Shown piece after piece: positions 36,119 to 45,381 of a stretch of 64,000 bases of DNA. A program made the translations under genes and the position numbers. This DNA is from Comamonadaceae bacterium (GTDB lineage Bacteria > Pseudomonadota > Gammaproteobacteria > Burkholderiales > Burkholderiaceae_C): positions 1-64,000 of the forward strand of contig JAIYCB010000005.1 of assembly GCA_027488215.1 (NCBI GenBank), written 5' to 3'. Under the pieces are notes generated by a model. It made no database searches and was not told where the DNA came from. It saw only the letters and a program-made list of their open reading frames with translations. Positions within the stretch are counted from its first letter, which is position 1; each line of letters starts with the position of its first letter.

Positions 36119-36703
36119 TCAAACTGGCCAGACCACCCCGTTGTCGTTCAAGATCGCGTCCAGCGGTTCATCATGGTCTTCGGGCTCCAGCTCGTCTACA
36201 AACCCATGGGTGTAGCCCAAGCCCACGGTGAAGGGCTTGGGCTGCAAGGTGGCAAGCGTGCGGTCGTAAAACCCCCCGCCGTAACCCAAGCGGTAGCCCC
36301 CAATGCCATAGCCCACGCAGGGCACAAACAACAAGGTGGGCACGATGACTTCGGTGTCCTTGGGCTTGGGGATGCCGTAAGCGTCTTCTTCCATCGGGCA
36401 GCCGGGGTACCAGGTGTGAAAAGTCAGGGTTTTGTGTTGTTTGTTGACCACCGGCAGACCAATGCGGCGACGCTGCGGCTCGCCATTCAACTCACCGTCT
36501 TCCTTCCAGCGGTGCAGCACGGGCAGCGGATCGAACTCGCCTTTGATCGGCCAGTAAGCGCCAATCACGGTTTCGGGGCGATCAAACAGCCAGATGCGCA
36601 TGACACGTTGCAAGGCTTCGGCCCGCGCCAAACGGTCGGGCAGGTTCAACCTTTCTTCAATCAAGGCTTTTCTCAAGGCGCGTTTTGCTTCGGCTTTGTC
36701 CAT
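36119..36703 (-). CDS. fau: 5-formyltetrahydrofolate cyclo-ligase
   Basis: A 194-residue enzyme that returns 5-formyl-THF to the folate pool as 5,10-methenyl-THF using ATP. The N-terminal KRALRKALIEERL and the C-terminal phosphate-binding GYRLGYGGGFYDRTLA are the family signatures. It is divergent from the lytic transglycosylase gene with only nine bases between start codons, so the promoters must lie inside the opposite coding regions. Confidence 0.93.
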   Translation of the reverse strand: MDKAEAKRALRKALIEERLNLPDRLARAEALQRVMRIWLFDRPETVIGAYWPIKGEFDPLPVLHRWKEDGELNGEPQRRRIGLPVVNKQHKTLTFHTWYPGCPMEEDAYGIPKPKDTEVIVPTLLFVPCVGYGIGGYRLGYGGGFYDRTLATLQPKPFTVGLGYTHGFVDELEPEDHDEPLDAILNDNGVVWPV

Positions 36704-36712
36704 AATCGACCC

Positions 36713-38689
36713 ATGAAATTAAGACGCATTTTGACACTGCTGAGCGCCATGACCATGACAGGCCTGTGGGTCTGGCCCGCCCAAGCTCAAAACCGGGGAG
36801 ATGAGGTGCTGCTGGAGATGCATCAGGCCTTTCGCAAAAAAGATGCGAACCGACTTTCGGCCCTGCTGCCCCAGACCCGCGGCCATATTTTGGAGCCCCT
36901 GGCCGCTTACTGGGAAATGCGCACCCGCCTGGACACCGCGCCTGCATCCGAGATTCGTGGCTTTTTGAACAGCTACGCCGGCAGTTACTACGAAGACCGC
37001 CTGCGCAACGACTGGCTGCTGCAATTGGGAAAGCGCCGCGACTGGGCCACCTTCGCCGCCGAATACCCGCGCTATCGGATGCGCGATGACCGCGAGGTGC
37101 GTTGCTACGCCCTGGCCACCGAGGCCATGAACAGCAAGGCCGACGTGGCCGACGAGGCCAAGCGCCTGTGGTACTCGCTGCGCGAGGCCGACGACGGATG
37201 CACCTATGTGGCCGATCATTTGCATTCGGGCAAACAGATCAACGGCCTGGATTTGTGGCGCAAGGCCCGCATTGCCATGGATGCGAACCGCCCCCGCGCG
37301 GCGCAAGCCGCAGTGGACATTGAAGCGCCGCGTCTGTCCGAGCAAGTGGCCCTCATCCATGCCGACCCGGCCAAATACCTGGACAAGCGCATCGTCGCCG
37401 TCACCCGGAGCCGCAAGGAGCTGGCGGTGCTGGCCCTGATCCGTCTGGCCGCCAAAGACCCGGACGAAGCCGCCGATTTGCTCAGCCGCCGCTGGGCCAT
37501 CCAATTGAGCGCGGAAGAGCGCAACTGGACCTGGGGTGTGATCGGCAAGCAAGCCGCGCAAAAGCTGCAGGACAATGCCGCCAGCCACTTTGCCAAGGTG
37601 CAAAAAGACAGCGATCTGAACGACGACCTGCTGAGCTGGAAAGTGCGTGCCGCCTTGAGGCAGGGCCAATGGCATCAGGTGCTGAGTGCGACACAAGCCA
37701 TGAGCCCTGAATCGCAAAAAGACCCAACTTGGGTGTACTGGCGAGCCCGCGCCTTGATGACCACCGCCCAGGACAATGCACCCAAAATGGAAGCTCAAAG
37801 TCTGCTGCGCAGCATCGCCAGCGTGAGGGGTTTTTATGAGCAACTGGCCCTCGAAGAGTTGGGCCAGCCGATCACCTTACCTGAGCGCCCTGCAGCCCTG
37901 ACACCGCAAGAAAAAGCGGCGGCACTCGTCAACCCCGGACTGCAACGCGCCTTGTACGCCATCCAGCTGGGGCTGCGCCCTGAAGGCAACCGCGAATGGA
38001 ACTACAGCACCAACCTGCACACGCCCGGCGGCATGAATGACCGCGAACTGCTGGCCGCTGCCGATCTGGCGTGCCAAAGGCAGGTGTGGGACCGGTGCAT
38101 CAACACCAGCGACCGGACCAAGGAACTGATGGACTTTGATCAACGCTTTCCCATGCCGCTGCGCGACCTCGTGGTGCGACGCGCCGAACAGATCCGACTG
38201 GACCCGGCCTATGTGTACGGCCTGATTCGTCAGGAAAGCCGCTTCATCATGGACGCCCGCTCACACGTGGGGGCTTCGGGCCTGATGCAGGTCATGCCCG
38301 CTACGGCCAAATGGACCGCCAAAAAAATCGGCTTGAACGGCTTTACCCCCGATCAGATCACCGACCGAGAAGTCAACGTGGCCATTGGCACGGCTTACCT
38401 GAAGTTGGTGCTGGACGACTTTGAAGGCTCTGTACCCATGGCTACAGCCGCTTACAACGCCGGCCCCAACCGACCCCGCAACTGGCGCAATGGCCCGGTG
38501 CTTGAAGCCGCGATCTGGGCCGAAAACATCCCATTTTTGGAAACGCGCGATTATGTGAAGAAAGTGTTGTCCAACACCACCAATTACGCCGCCATCCTGA
38601 CGCGCCAGCCCCAATCTCTGAAAGCCCGCTTGGGTACGGTGGGACCACGCAGGTCGTCCGTGGCCGAGGTCAACAAGGACTTGCCTTGA
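36713..38689 (+). CDS. slt: Soluble lytic murein transglycosylase (Slt70-like)
   Basis: A 658-residue periplasmic enzyme that cleaves peptidoglycan to 1,6-anhydromuropeptides. I start at ATG 36713, which gives a clean signal peptide (LTLLSAMTMTGLWVWPAQAQ); the open frame reaches much further upstream across fau, but that is not coding. A long alpha-superhelical region is followed by the C-terminal SLT domain with the catalytic glutamate in LIRQESRFIMDA, then SGLMQVMPATAKW and TAAYNAGPNRPRNW. Length is normal for the family. Confidence 0.94.
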   Translation: MKLRRILTLLSAMTMTGLWVWPAQAQNRGDEVLLEMHQAFRKKDANRLSALLPQTRGHILEPLAAYWEMRTRLDTAPASEIRGFLNSYAGSYYEDRLRNDWLLQLGKRRDWATFAAEYPRYRMRDDREVRCYALATEAMNSKADVADEAKRLWYSLREADDGCTYVADHLHSGKQINGLDLWRKARIAMDANRPRAAQAAVDIEAPRLSEQVALIHADPAKYLDKRIVAVTRSRKELAVLALIRLAAKDPDEAADLLSRRWAIQLSAEERNWTWGVIGKQAAQKLQDNAASHFAKVQKDSDLNDDLLSWKVRAALRQGQWHQVLSATQAMSPESQKDPTWVYWRARALMTTAQDNAPKMEAQSLLRSIASVRGFYEQLALEELGQPITLPERPAALTPQEKAAALVNPGLQRALYAIQLGLRPEGNREWNYSTNLHTPGGMNDRELLAAADLACQRQVWDRCINTSDRTKELMDFDQRFPMPLRDLVVRRAEQIRLDPAYVYGLIRQESRFIMDARSHVGASGLMQVMPATAKWTAKKIGLNGFTPDQITDREVNVAIGTAYLKLVLDDFEGSVPMATAAYNAGPNRPRNWRNGPVLEAAIWAENIPFLETRDYVKKVLSNTTNYAAILTRQPQSLKARLGTVGPRRSSVAEVNKDLP

Positions 38690-38747
38690 GGCTCGGCAAC
38701 AATTTGATCAGGAATGACACCCACTGATCTGGGTCAGCAAAAAGATT

Positions 38748-39044
38748 TCAGGCGACCGGTCCCAGAAGCTCGTCCAGGTTCGCTTTGATTTTTTCTTCAA
38801 TCTTGCCGCTGTAAGCGCCCAGCAAAAAGCCCAACTTCAGTTGCAAGTCAAAGCGGGTATCGGTCACAACCAACTCGCCACTCACGCCGCTGCGGCTAAA
38901 GCGCATGCGATCTTCAGATTCGCCCGGCTCTGACTCGCAAGCCATGCCCCACTCTTGCTCCGCCTGATCACGCCAGCGTTCGGCCACGGCACGTGCTCCG
39001 TTCAGTCCCAGATTGTGTCTCCGTTGGATGTTCAGTTCTGGCAT
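38748..39044 (-). CDS. Polyhydroxyalkanoic acid system family protein
   Basis: A 98-residue protein starting at ATG 39044. It looks like the short PHA_gran_rgn-type proteins of betaproteobacteria: N-terminal helix with LNGARAVAERWRDQAEQEWG, then a beta region (MRFSRSGVSGELVVTDTRFDLQLKLGFLLG) and a Lys/Glu-rich end (YSGKIEEKIKANLDELL). Such proteins occur near PHA granule genes, but none is in this window, so the name is only a family label. Its first 13 bases overlap the end of the molybdopterin oxidoreductase gene. Confidence 0.75.
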   Translation of the reverse strand: MPELNIQRRHNLGLNGARAVAERWRDQAEQEWGMACESEPGESEDRMRFSRSGVSGELVVTDTRFDLQLKLGFLLGAYSGKIEEKIKANLDELLGPVA

Positions 39045-41086
39045 CCCGCCACCTCCACCAGACAGTCGTAAAACACAGGCGCACGGCCCATGTCGGTCAA
39101 GTGCTGGCTGGTCAGCTCGTTCACATTGGTGCCGTTCAGGCCCAGCTTTCGCCACCAGATGCCCAAGCCGTTGACGACGCCGGGGCGCGCCCGTTGGTTC
39201 ACCCGTGCTTTGCAGTGGTAAGTGCCCCGGTCATTGAACACCTTGACCACCGCACCGTCAGCAATCCCACGCTCTGCCGCGTCTTGCGGGTGCATCTCCA
39301 ACACCGGCTCCGCTTCGATGTCGCGCAGGCTTTGCACGTTGACGAAGGTGGAGTTCAGGAAGTTGCGCGCAGGCGGTGAGATCATGGCCAGTGGGTAGCG
39401 CGGATCGCTACCAGCCGTTTCGTAGTTGGGCAGATGGTCGGGCAGACCATCCAGCCCCTGATCGGCTAGGCGTTGGCTGAAAAACTCGCACTTGCCTGAT
39501 GGCGATGGAAAGCCGCCTTGTGCAAAGGGCGCATCGGGCACAGGCAAAGAAGCAAAGCCATGCTCAAGCAATTGCTCAAAGTCTTTCTCGTCGCCGATGG
39601 CGCTGCGGCACAGGCTTTCGTCGCTCTCGGCAAAACACGGATCGTCAAAACCCATGCGTGCCGCCAGCGCCCTAAAGATGTCGGTGTTGGTGCGCGCACC
39701 GCCCACAGGCGCAATCGCAGGGCGGTTGAGCAGCACATCGGTGTGGCCGTAGCTGGTGTGGATGTCCCAGTGTTCCAGCTGCGTGGTGGCGGGCAAAATG
39801 AAGTCGGCGTAGTCGGCCGTGTCGGTCTGGAAATGCTCCAGCACCACGGTGAACAGGTCTTCGCGGGCAAAGCCCTGCACCACCTTGCCCGACTCGGGGG
39901 CCACGGCCACCGGGTTGCTGTTGTAAACAATCAGGGCTTCGATCTTCGGTCCAAACGTGGGTGAAGCAGGACGCATCAAATCGTCGCCAATGGTGGACAT
40001 GTTGATGGTGCGCGGACGCCTGTCGCCCAACAAGTCGGGCCTTTGCAAGACCGCGCGCCGCACCTGGAAATGCCCCGAGCTGCTGAGCAGCACCCCACCT
40101 GCCCGGTGCCGCCAAGCGCCGGTGAGCGCGGGCAAACAAGCGATGGCCCGCACCGCATTGCCACCCCCGCGCACGCGCTGCATGCCGTAGTTCAGTCGAA
40201 TGGCGGCGGGCTGGGTGGTGCCCCAGTCGCGGGCGAGCTGGCGGATTTGTTCGACCGGCACGCCGCAGACTTCGGCGGCACGCTCGGGCGGCCACTGCAA
40301 AGCCCGTGCTTTCAGGGCGTCCCAGCCCAGGGTGTTGCGGTCGATGTAGTCCTGATCGAGCCAGTCCCGCACGATCAACTCGTGCATCAGGGCCAGCGCC
40401 AGCGCGGCGTCGGTGCCGGGGCGCAGTGCGATGTGTTCATGGCATTTTTCGGCCGTTTCGCTGCGCCGGGGGTCGATGCACACCAGCTTCGCGCCGTTGC
40501 GCTTGGCCTCTTGCGCGAGACGCCAAAAGTGCAGGTTGCTGCCAATCGAGTTGCTGCCCCAAATGACGATGAGCTTGGATTCGGCAAAAAACTCGACCTT
40601 CATCCCCACCTTGTTGCCCAGGGTCTGGGTCAGGGCTTCGGCCCCGGCCGAGGCGCAGATGGTGCGGTCCAAAAGCGATGCACCCAGTTGGTGGAAAAAC
40701 CGCGCTGCGATCGATTCGCTTTGCACCAGGCCCATGGTGCCCGCGTAGCTGTAGGGCAAGATGGCCTGCGGGTCGCGTGCGGCGATCGCTTTCAGCCGTG
40801 CGGCAATCGCGTCCAACGCCTCGTCCCAGCCTACCGCCTCAAACTGGCCCGAACCTTTGGGGCCGACGCGCTTCATCGGCGTCAACAGGCGATCCGGGTG
40901 GTAGGTGCGCTCGGTGTACCTGGAAACCTTGGTGCACAGCACGCCGTCGGTCTGGGCGTGCGCCGGATTGCCCTGCACCTTGGTGGCGCGGCCGTTCTCG
41001 ACCGTGGTCAGCAGGGCGCAGGTGTCGGGGCAATCGTGCGGGCACGCGCCGCGCACGGTCTGGGGGGCCAAAAGGTAGTCGGTCAT
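39032..41086 (-). CDS. Molybdopterin-dependent oxidoreductase (DMSO reductase superfamily)
   Basis: A 684-residue molybdopterin enzyme. From ATG 41086 the protein begins just before the [4Fe-4S] cysteines C15, C19, C23 and C51 (CPHDCPDTC, then DGVLCTKV). The superfamily regions for cofactor binding follow: WDEALDAIAARLKA, IVIWGSNSIGSNLHFW, VCIDPRRSETAEKCHEHIALRPGTDAALALA, and the C-terminal MHPQDAAERGIADGAVVKVFNDRG domain. No twin-arginine signal is visible, so it is probably cytoplasmic. No electron-transfer subunit is adjacent and the substrate is unknown. It overlaps the PHA-system gene by 13 bases. Confidence 0.9.
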   Translation of the reverse strand: MTDYLLAPQTVRGACPHDCPDTCALLTTVENGRATKVQGNPAHAQTDGVLCTKVSRYTERTYHPDRLLTPMKRVGPKGSGQFEAVGWDEALDAIAARLKAIAARDPQAILPYSYAGTMGLVQSESIAARFFHQLGASLLDRTICASAGAEALTQTLGNKVGMKVEFFAESKLIVIWGSNSIGSNLHFWRLAQEAKRNGAKLVCIDPRRSETAEKCHEHIALRPGTDAALALALMHELIVRDWLDQDYIDRNTLGWDALKARALQWPPERAAEVCGVPVEQIRQLARDWGTTQPAAIRLNYGMQRVRGGGNAVRAIACLPALTGAWRHRAGGVLLSSSGHFQVRRAVLQRPDLLGDRRPRTINMSTIGDDLMRPASPTFGPKIEALIVYNSNPVAVAPESGKVVQGFAREDLFTVVLEHFQTDTADYADFILPATTQLEHWDIHTSYGHTDVLLNRPAIAPVGGARTNTDIFRALAARMGFDDPCFAESDESLCRSAIGDEKDFEQLLEHGFASLPVPDAPFAQGGFPSPSGKCEFFSQRLADQGLDGLPDHLPNYETAGSDPRYPLAMISPPARNFLNSTFVNVQSLRDIEAEPVLEMHPQDAAERGIADGAVVKVFNDRGTYHCKARVNQRARPGVVNGLGIWWRKLGLNGTNVNELTSQHLTDMGRAPVFYDCLVEVAGCQN

Positions 41087-41229
41087 GGGCTGTTCAAAGG
41101 AGCGTTCTGGCTGGCGACGTGGGTTCTGACACATTGTGGCCCAAACCCGGCCCTCGCCGGGTAACGCGCTTGTCCCCCATGTGCGCAGGGGTGTTGGCAA
41201 GCCCACTCAAGTGTGGCTAGACTGTATCC

Positions 41230-42441
41230 ATGAAACTCATCGATTCCATCCTCACCGACGCGGCCAGCATCGCGGCCATTCGCAAAGACATTCACGCTCA
41301 CCCCGAGCTGTGTTTTCAGGAGGTGCGCACGGCCGATGTGGTCGCCCAGCAGCTGACCGACTGGGGCATCCCCATCCACCGCGGCATGGGCACCACCGGC
41401 GTGGTCGGCATCGTGCACGGGCGCGATGGCGGCGCATGTGGGCGCGGCATTGGCCTGCGCGCCGACATCGACGCCCTGCCCATGCAGGAGTTCAACACCT
41501 TCGCCCATGCCAGCAAACACCAGGGCAAGATGCACGCCTGCGGCCACGACGGCCACACGGCCATGCTGCTGGCAGCGGCCAAGCATTTCTCCAAACACCG
41601 CGACTTTGACGGCACGGTTTACCTGATCTTCCAGCCCGCTGAAGAAGGCGGCGGCGGTGCCCGCGAGATGATCAAAGATGGCTTGTTTGACAAGTTCCCG
41701 ATGCAGGCTGTGTTCGGCATGCACAACTGGCCCGGCGCGCCGGTGGGCACCTTTGCCGTGAGCGCAGGCCCGGTGATGGCATCCAGCAACGAGTTCAAGA
41801 TCACCATCCGCGGCAAAGGCAGCCACGCCGCGCTGCCGCACAACGGCATCGACCCGGTGCCGATCGCGTGCCAGATGGTGCAAGGTTTTCAGACCATCAT
41901 CACCCGCAACAAGAAGCCGGTGGACGCGGGTGTGATTTCAGTCACCATGATCCACGCCGGTGAAGCCACCAACGTGGTGCCCGACTCGTGCGAACTGCAA
42001 GGCACGGTGCGCACCTTCAGCATCGAAGTGCTTGACCTGATCGAAGCGCGCATGCAGCAAGTGGCCGAGTCGATTTGCGCCGCCTTCGGCGCGCAATGCG
42101 AATTCGAATTCCACCGCAATTACCCACCCACCATCAACAGCCCGGCCGAAGCCGAGTTTGCCCGCCAGGTGATGAGCGGCATCGTTGGGGCCGAGCAGGT
42201 GATGCACCAAGAACCCACCATGGGCGCAGAAGATTTCTCGTACATGCTGCAAGCCAAGCCCGGCGCTTATGTCTTCATCAGCAACGGCGACGGCGCACAC
42301 CGCGAAATGGGCCACGGTGGTGGCCCCTGTACCCTGCACAACCCGAGCTACGACTTCAACGACGACCTGATTCCACTGGGCGGCACATATTGGGTAGAAC
42401 TGGCCACGCAGTGGCTGGCCAAGCCTACACAAGCCCAATAA
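41230..42441 (+). CDS. M20-family amidohydrolase (hippurate hydrolase-like)
   Basis: A 403-residue metallo-amidohydrolase of the M20D group (hippurate hydrolase, N-acyl amino acid hydrolases). Visible metal and catalytic motifs are RKDIHAHPELCFQE, GLRADIDALPMQE, MHACGHDGHTAMLLAAAK, FQPAEEGGGGAREM and the C-terminal MGAEDFSYMLQ. It likely removes acyl groups from N-acylated amino acids; the exact substrate is unknown. It is followed after 10 bases by an M14-like hydrolase gene, suggesting a small degradation operon. Confidence 0.93.
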   Translation: MKLIDSILTDAASIAAIRKDIHAHPELCFQEVRTADVVAQQLTDWGIPIHRGMGTTGVVGIVHGRDGGACGRGIGLRADIDALPMQEFNTFAHASKHQGKMHACGHDGHTAMLLAAAKHFSKHRDFDGTVYLIFQPAEEGGGGAREMIKDGLFDKFPMQAVFGMHNWPGAPVGTFAVSAGPVMASSNEFKITIRGKGSHAALPHNGIDPVPIACQMVQGFQTIITRNKKPVDAGVISVTMIHAGEATNVVPDSCELQGTVRTFSIEVLDLIEARMQQVAESICAAFGAQCEFEFHRNYPPTINSPAEAEFARQVMSGIVGAEQVMHQEPTMGAEDFSYMLQAKPGAYVFISNGDGAHREMGHGGGPCTLHNPSYDFNDDLIPLGGTYWVELATQWLAKPTQAQ

Positions 42442-42451
42442 CCCATCAGGA

Positions 42452-43543
42452 ATGCCCATGTCCGATATCCAAAGTGGCTTTTCCAAGAGCTACGCTGAAG
42501 CCCGCCAAAAGTTTCTGAATGCCGCCCAGGCCGCCGGTCTGGCCGTTGATTCCAACATCCTCCCCTTGAAGGGCCGTGAAGGCGAAGAGCTGGCCATGGA
42601 CGTGGTACTGGATGGCGCACCCGACGCCCAGCAACTGCTGATCGTGAGCAGCGCCTGCCACGGGGTCGAGGGTTACTGCGGTTCTGGCGTGCAAATCCAT
42701 GCCCTGCAAAACACCCCCTGGCGTGACGCGGCCAAGGCCCTTGGTGTGGCGGTGCTGTACATCCACGCGCTCAACCCGCACGGCTTTTCGCATGTGCGCC
42801 GCGTCACCCACGAAAACGTGGACATCAACCGCAATTTCCAAGACTTTTCAAAACCTCTGCCGACCAACGAGGCTTACAAGGAAATCCACCCCCTGCTGCT
42901 GCCCGAAGTCTGGCCGCCTGACGCTGCCAACGCTGCCGCCACCGCCCAGTACATCACTGAACGCGGCATGAAAGCCTTCCAAGCCGCCGTGTCAAAAGGT
43001 CAGCACGAATTCCCGGACGGGCTGTTTTTTGGCGGCCAGGCCCCCACCTGGAGCAACTTGACGCTGCGCAAGGTGTTGCAAAAGTATGGCCAGCGCTGCC
43101 AAAAAATGGCCTGGATCGACCTGCACACGGGCCTTGGGCCCAGCGGTGTGGGTGAGCGCATTTTTGCCTGCGCTGACGATGCAGCGGCTTACACCCGTGC
43201 CAAAACCTGGTGGGGCAACGGGATCACCTCGATTTACGATGGCTCGTCCACCTCGGCCTTCCTCACCGGCTTGATGTGGATGTCGGCCTACCAAGAATGC
43301 CCGCAAGCCGAGTACACCGGTATTGCCATGGAATACGGCACCCAAACCCAAGACAAGGTCATCGGCGCCTTGCGGGGCGACCATTGGCTACACCTGCACC
43401 CTGAAGCGCCTGAAACCTTGAAAAAACAAATCAAGCAAGCGCTGATGGATGCGTTTTATGTCGACACCAACGAATGGCGCACTCAAATCGTGGACCAGGC
43501 CATGGACGCGATGCACCAAGCCGCCATCGGACTGAACAGCTGA
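42452..43543 (+). CDS. M14-like zinc hydrolase (DUF2817 family)
   Basis: A 363-residue protein of the DUF2817 group related to zinc carboxypeptidases and deacylases. Candidate metal-ligand regions are IVSSACHGVEGYCG (His, Glu) and MAWIDLHTGLGPSG (His). HALNPHGFSHVRRVTHENVDINRNF carries the conserved NVDxNRN-type substrate-binding segment of M14 enzymes, and MEYGTQTQ near the end probably supplies the catalytic glutamate. No signal peptide. It may act on small amide substrates together with the M20 enzyme. An ATG two codons later is an alternative start. Confidence 0.82.
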   Translation: MPMSDIQSGFSKSYAEARQKFLNAAQAAGLAVDSNILPLKGREGEELAMDVVLDGAPDAQQLLIVSSACHGVEGYCGSGVQIHALQNTPWRDAAKALGVAVLYIHALNPHGFSHVRRVTHENVDINRNFQDFSKPLPTNEAYKEIHPLLLPEVWPPDAANAAATAQYITERGMKAFQAAVSKGQHEFPDGLFFGGQAPTWSNLTLRKVLQKYGQRCQKMAWIDLHTGLGPSGVGERIFACADDAAAYTRAKTWWGNGITSIYDGSSTSAFLTGLMWMSAYQECPQAEYTGIAMEYGTQTQDKVIGALRGDHWLHLHPEAPETLKKQIKQALMDAFYVDTNEWRTQIVDQAMDAMHQAAIGLNS

Positions 43544-44502
43544 TGGCCGCGCCGCGCATTTTGGTTTTGGGCGGCAGCGGCTTTGTTGGCCGCCAGGTCT
43601 GCGAACAACTGGCACGCCTGGGTTGGCACATCACCGTGCCCACTCGCCGCGCCGTGAATGCGGCCAGCGTGCAAAGCTTGCCTGGTCTGACAGTGATCGA
43701 GGCCAATGTCCACAAAGAAGCGGATTTGGCCCGCTTGATACCCGGTCATGATGCGGTGGTCAATCTGGTGGCCGTACTGCATGGGAACCAAGAGCGCTTC
43801 GAACACGTGCATGTCGACTTGCCCGGCAAAATTGCCAATGCCATGAAAAAATCCGGGGTTCAGCGGCTTGTGCACATCAGCGCTTTAGGTGCCGACCCTC
43901 AAGGCCCCTCGATGTACCAGCGCAGCAAAGCACAGGGCGAAACAGTGTTGCAGAATTCAGGCCTTCTGCTCACGGTGCTGCGCCCCAGCGTGATCTTTGG
44001 TGCCGACGACAAATTTCTTAACTTGTTTGCCGACCTGCAGACCATCGCCCCCTTCATGCCGCTGGCGGGCAGCAACACCCGTTTTCAACCCGTTTGGGTG
44101 GGCGATGTGGCGCGCGCTGTGGTGACTTGCCTGCAAAATCCGGGCACCATCGGCCAGACCTATGAGCTTTGCGGCCCGGACGTGCTGACCTTGGGCGAGC
44201 TGGTGCAGCGCGCTGGTCAGTGGGCTGGCATCAACCACGGCCGAGGCCGCCCGGTGATTGGTTTGCCGATGTGGGTGGGCTGGCTGCAAGCCGCGGCCAT
44301 GGAGCTGGCCCCGGGCGAGCCACTCATGAGCCGGGACAACCTGGCGTCGATGAAAGTGGACAACATGGCCACGGGACAACACCCAGGGCTTTCCGACTTG
44401 GGCATCAGCGCAGCATCTGCAGCGGGTGTGGCACCCAGCTATTTGGGCCACCGCGGCCCGCGCAGCCGCTTGAACGGCTGGCGCGAACGCGCCGGGCGCT
44501 GA
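43543..44502 (+). CDS. NAD(P)-binding SDR-like protein (complex I NDUFA9 family)
   Basis: A 319-residue extended/atypical SDR. From ATG 43543, which overlaps the previous stop by one base, the Rossmann motif ILVLGGSGFVGRQVCEQLA is at the N-terminus, followed by HISALGADPQGPSMYQRSKAQGE with the Tyr/Lys pair and LRPSVIFGADDKFLNLFADL. This pattern matches the NDUFA9-like proteins common in proteobacteria, whose bacterial function is not settled. Its frame also extends upstream inside the M14 gene, which I discount. A long inverted repeat follows 35 bases after the stop. Confidence 0.88.
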   Translation: MAAPRILVLGGSGFVGRQVCEQLARLGWHITVPTRRAVNAASVQSLPGLTVIEANVHKEADLARLIPGHDAVVNLVAVLHGNQERFEHVHVDLPGKIANAMKKSGVQRLVHISALGADPQGPSMYQRSKAQGETVLQNSGLLLTVLRPSVIFGADDKFLNLFADLQTIAPFMPLAGSNTRFQPVWVGDVARAVVTCLQNPGTIGQTYELCGPDVLTLGELVQRAGQWAGINHGRGRPVIGLPMWVGWLQAAAMELAPGEPLMSRDNLASMKVDNMATGQHPGLSDLGISAASAAGVAPSYLGHRGPRSRLNGWRERAGR

Positions 44503-44537
44503 AATCGGGCAACGCTTAGGCTCGAGGTCCTAGCGGA

Positions 44538-44609
44538 TGTGTGAGGGGATGCGGCGGGTTCCTCATGACGGGGTACCGAAAATCGTCACCCGCCGCATCC
44601 CCTCACACA
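44538..44609. repeat. 22-bp perfect inverted repeat with 28-base loop
   Basis: The arm at 44538-44559 is the exact reverse complement of 44588-44609; its core is GAGGGGATGCGGCGGG. The loop is 44560-44587. There is no T tract, so it is not a classic terminator, but it lies between two genes of the same direction, 35 bases after one stop and 75 bases before the next ATG. It could be an mRNA 3'-end stabiliser, a palindromic interspersed element or a small-RNA hairpin. Confidence 0.85.
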
Positions 44610-44684
44610 CCTTGGTGGTGCAATTTGTCCCCTATTAACAGCCATGACCGCTAACATGTGGGCTCTGATTCACGGGAGAAAACA

Positions 44685-45368
44685 ATGATCCAGCTCTACA
44701 TCGCCAACAAAAACTATTCGTCTTGGTCCATGCGCCCTTGGGTGCTGCTGCGCCAGGCAGGCATCGACTTTGAAGAGGTCTATGTCCGCTTTGACAGCTT
44801 CGCGCCCGACTCGCAATTCAAGACCACACTCAAAGATGTGAACCCAGTGGGGAAAGTGCCTGTGTTGGTCCACGATGGTCTGGCCGTGTGGGACACGCTG
44901 GCCATTGCCGAATATGTGGCCGAGCTGTTCCTGGACAAACAGCTCTGGCCGCAGCAGCGCGCCGCCCGCGCCCGCGCCCGCAGCATCTGCGCCGAAATGC
45001 ACAGCGGCTTCATGGCCTTGCGCAGCGCCTGCCCCATGAACATCGAAGCGCATTTGCCAGAAATCGGCGCTTTAGCCCTGCGTGACAAGCCCGCCGTGCG
45101 CGCTGACCTGGACCGAATTTGCAGCCTGTGGAGCGGCCTGCTGGCAGAGCACGAAGGCCCCATGTTGTTTGGCCAATTCACCATCGCCGACGCCTACTTT
45201 GCGCCGGTGGTGATGCGCATCAAAACCTACGCCCTGCCCGTTCCTTCCGTGGTGGCCGCCTACATGGACCGCGTGTGCGCCCTGCCCGGCGTCAAATCCT
45301 GGATCGATGGCGCGCTGGCCGAGCAGGACTTCATTGATTTTGAAGAGCCCTTCCGGATGGCTCGCTGA
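44685..45368 (+). CDS. Glutathione S-transferase family protein
   Basis: A 227-residue GST. ATG 44685 has GGGAG seven bases upstream. The thioredoxin-fold N-terminal domain starts LYIANKNYSSWSMRPWVLLRQAG, with the catalytic Ser/Tyr region in NYSSWSMR and the cis-proline segment VGKVPVLVHDGLAVWDTLAIAEYVAE; the C-terminal helical domain has GQFTIADAYFAPVV. It belongs to the group with the NKNYSSWS start seen in many proteobacteria. Substrate unknown. It precedes cca by 13 bases. Confidence 0.92.
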   Translation: MIQLYIANKNYSSWSMRPWVLLRQAGIDFEEVYVRFDSFAPDSQFKTTLKDVNPVGKVPVLVHDGLAVWDTLAIAEYVAELFLDKQLWPQQRAARARARSICAEMHSGFMALRSACPMNIEAHLPEIGALALRDKPAVRADLDRICSLWSGLLAEHEGPMLFGQFTIADAYFAPVVMRIKTYALPVPSVVAAYMDRVCALPGVKSWIDGALAEQDFIDFEEPFRMAR

Positions 45369-45381
45369 GCGAGCGGCTGAA

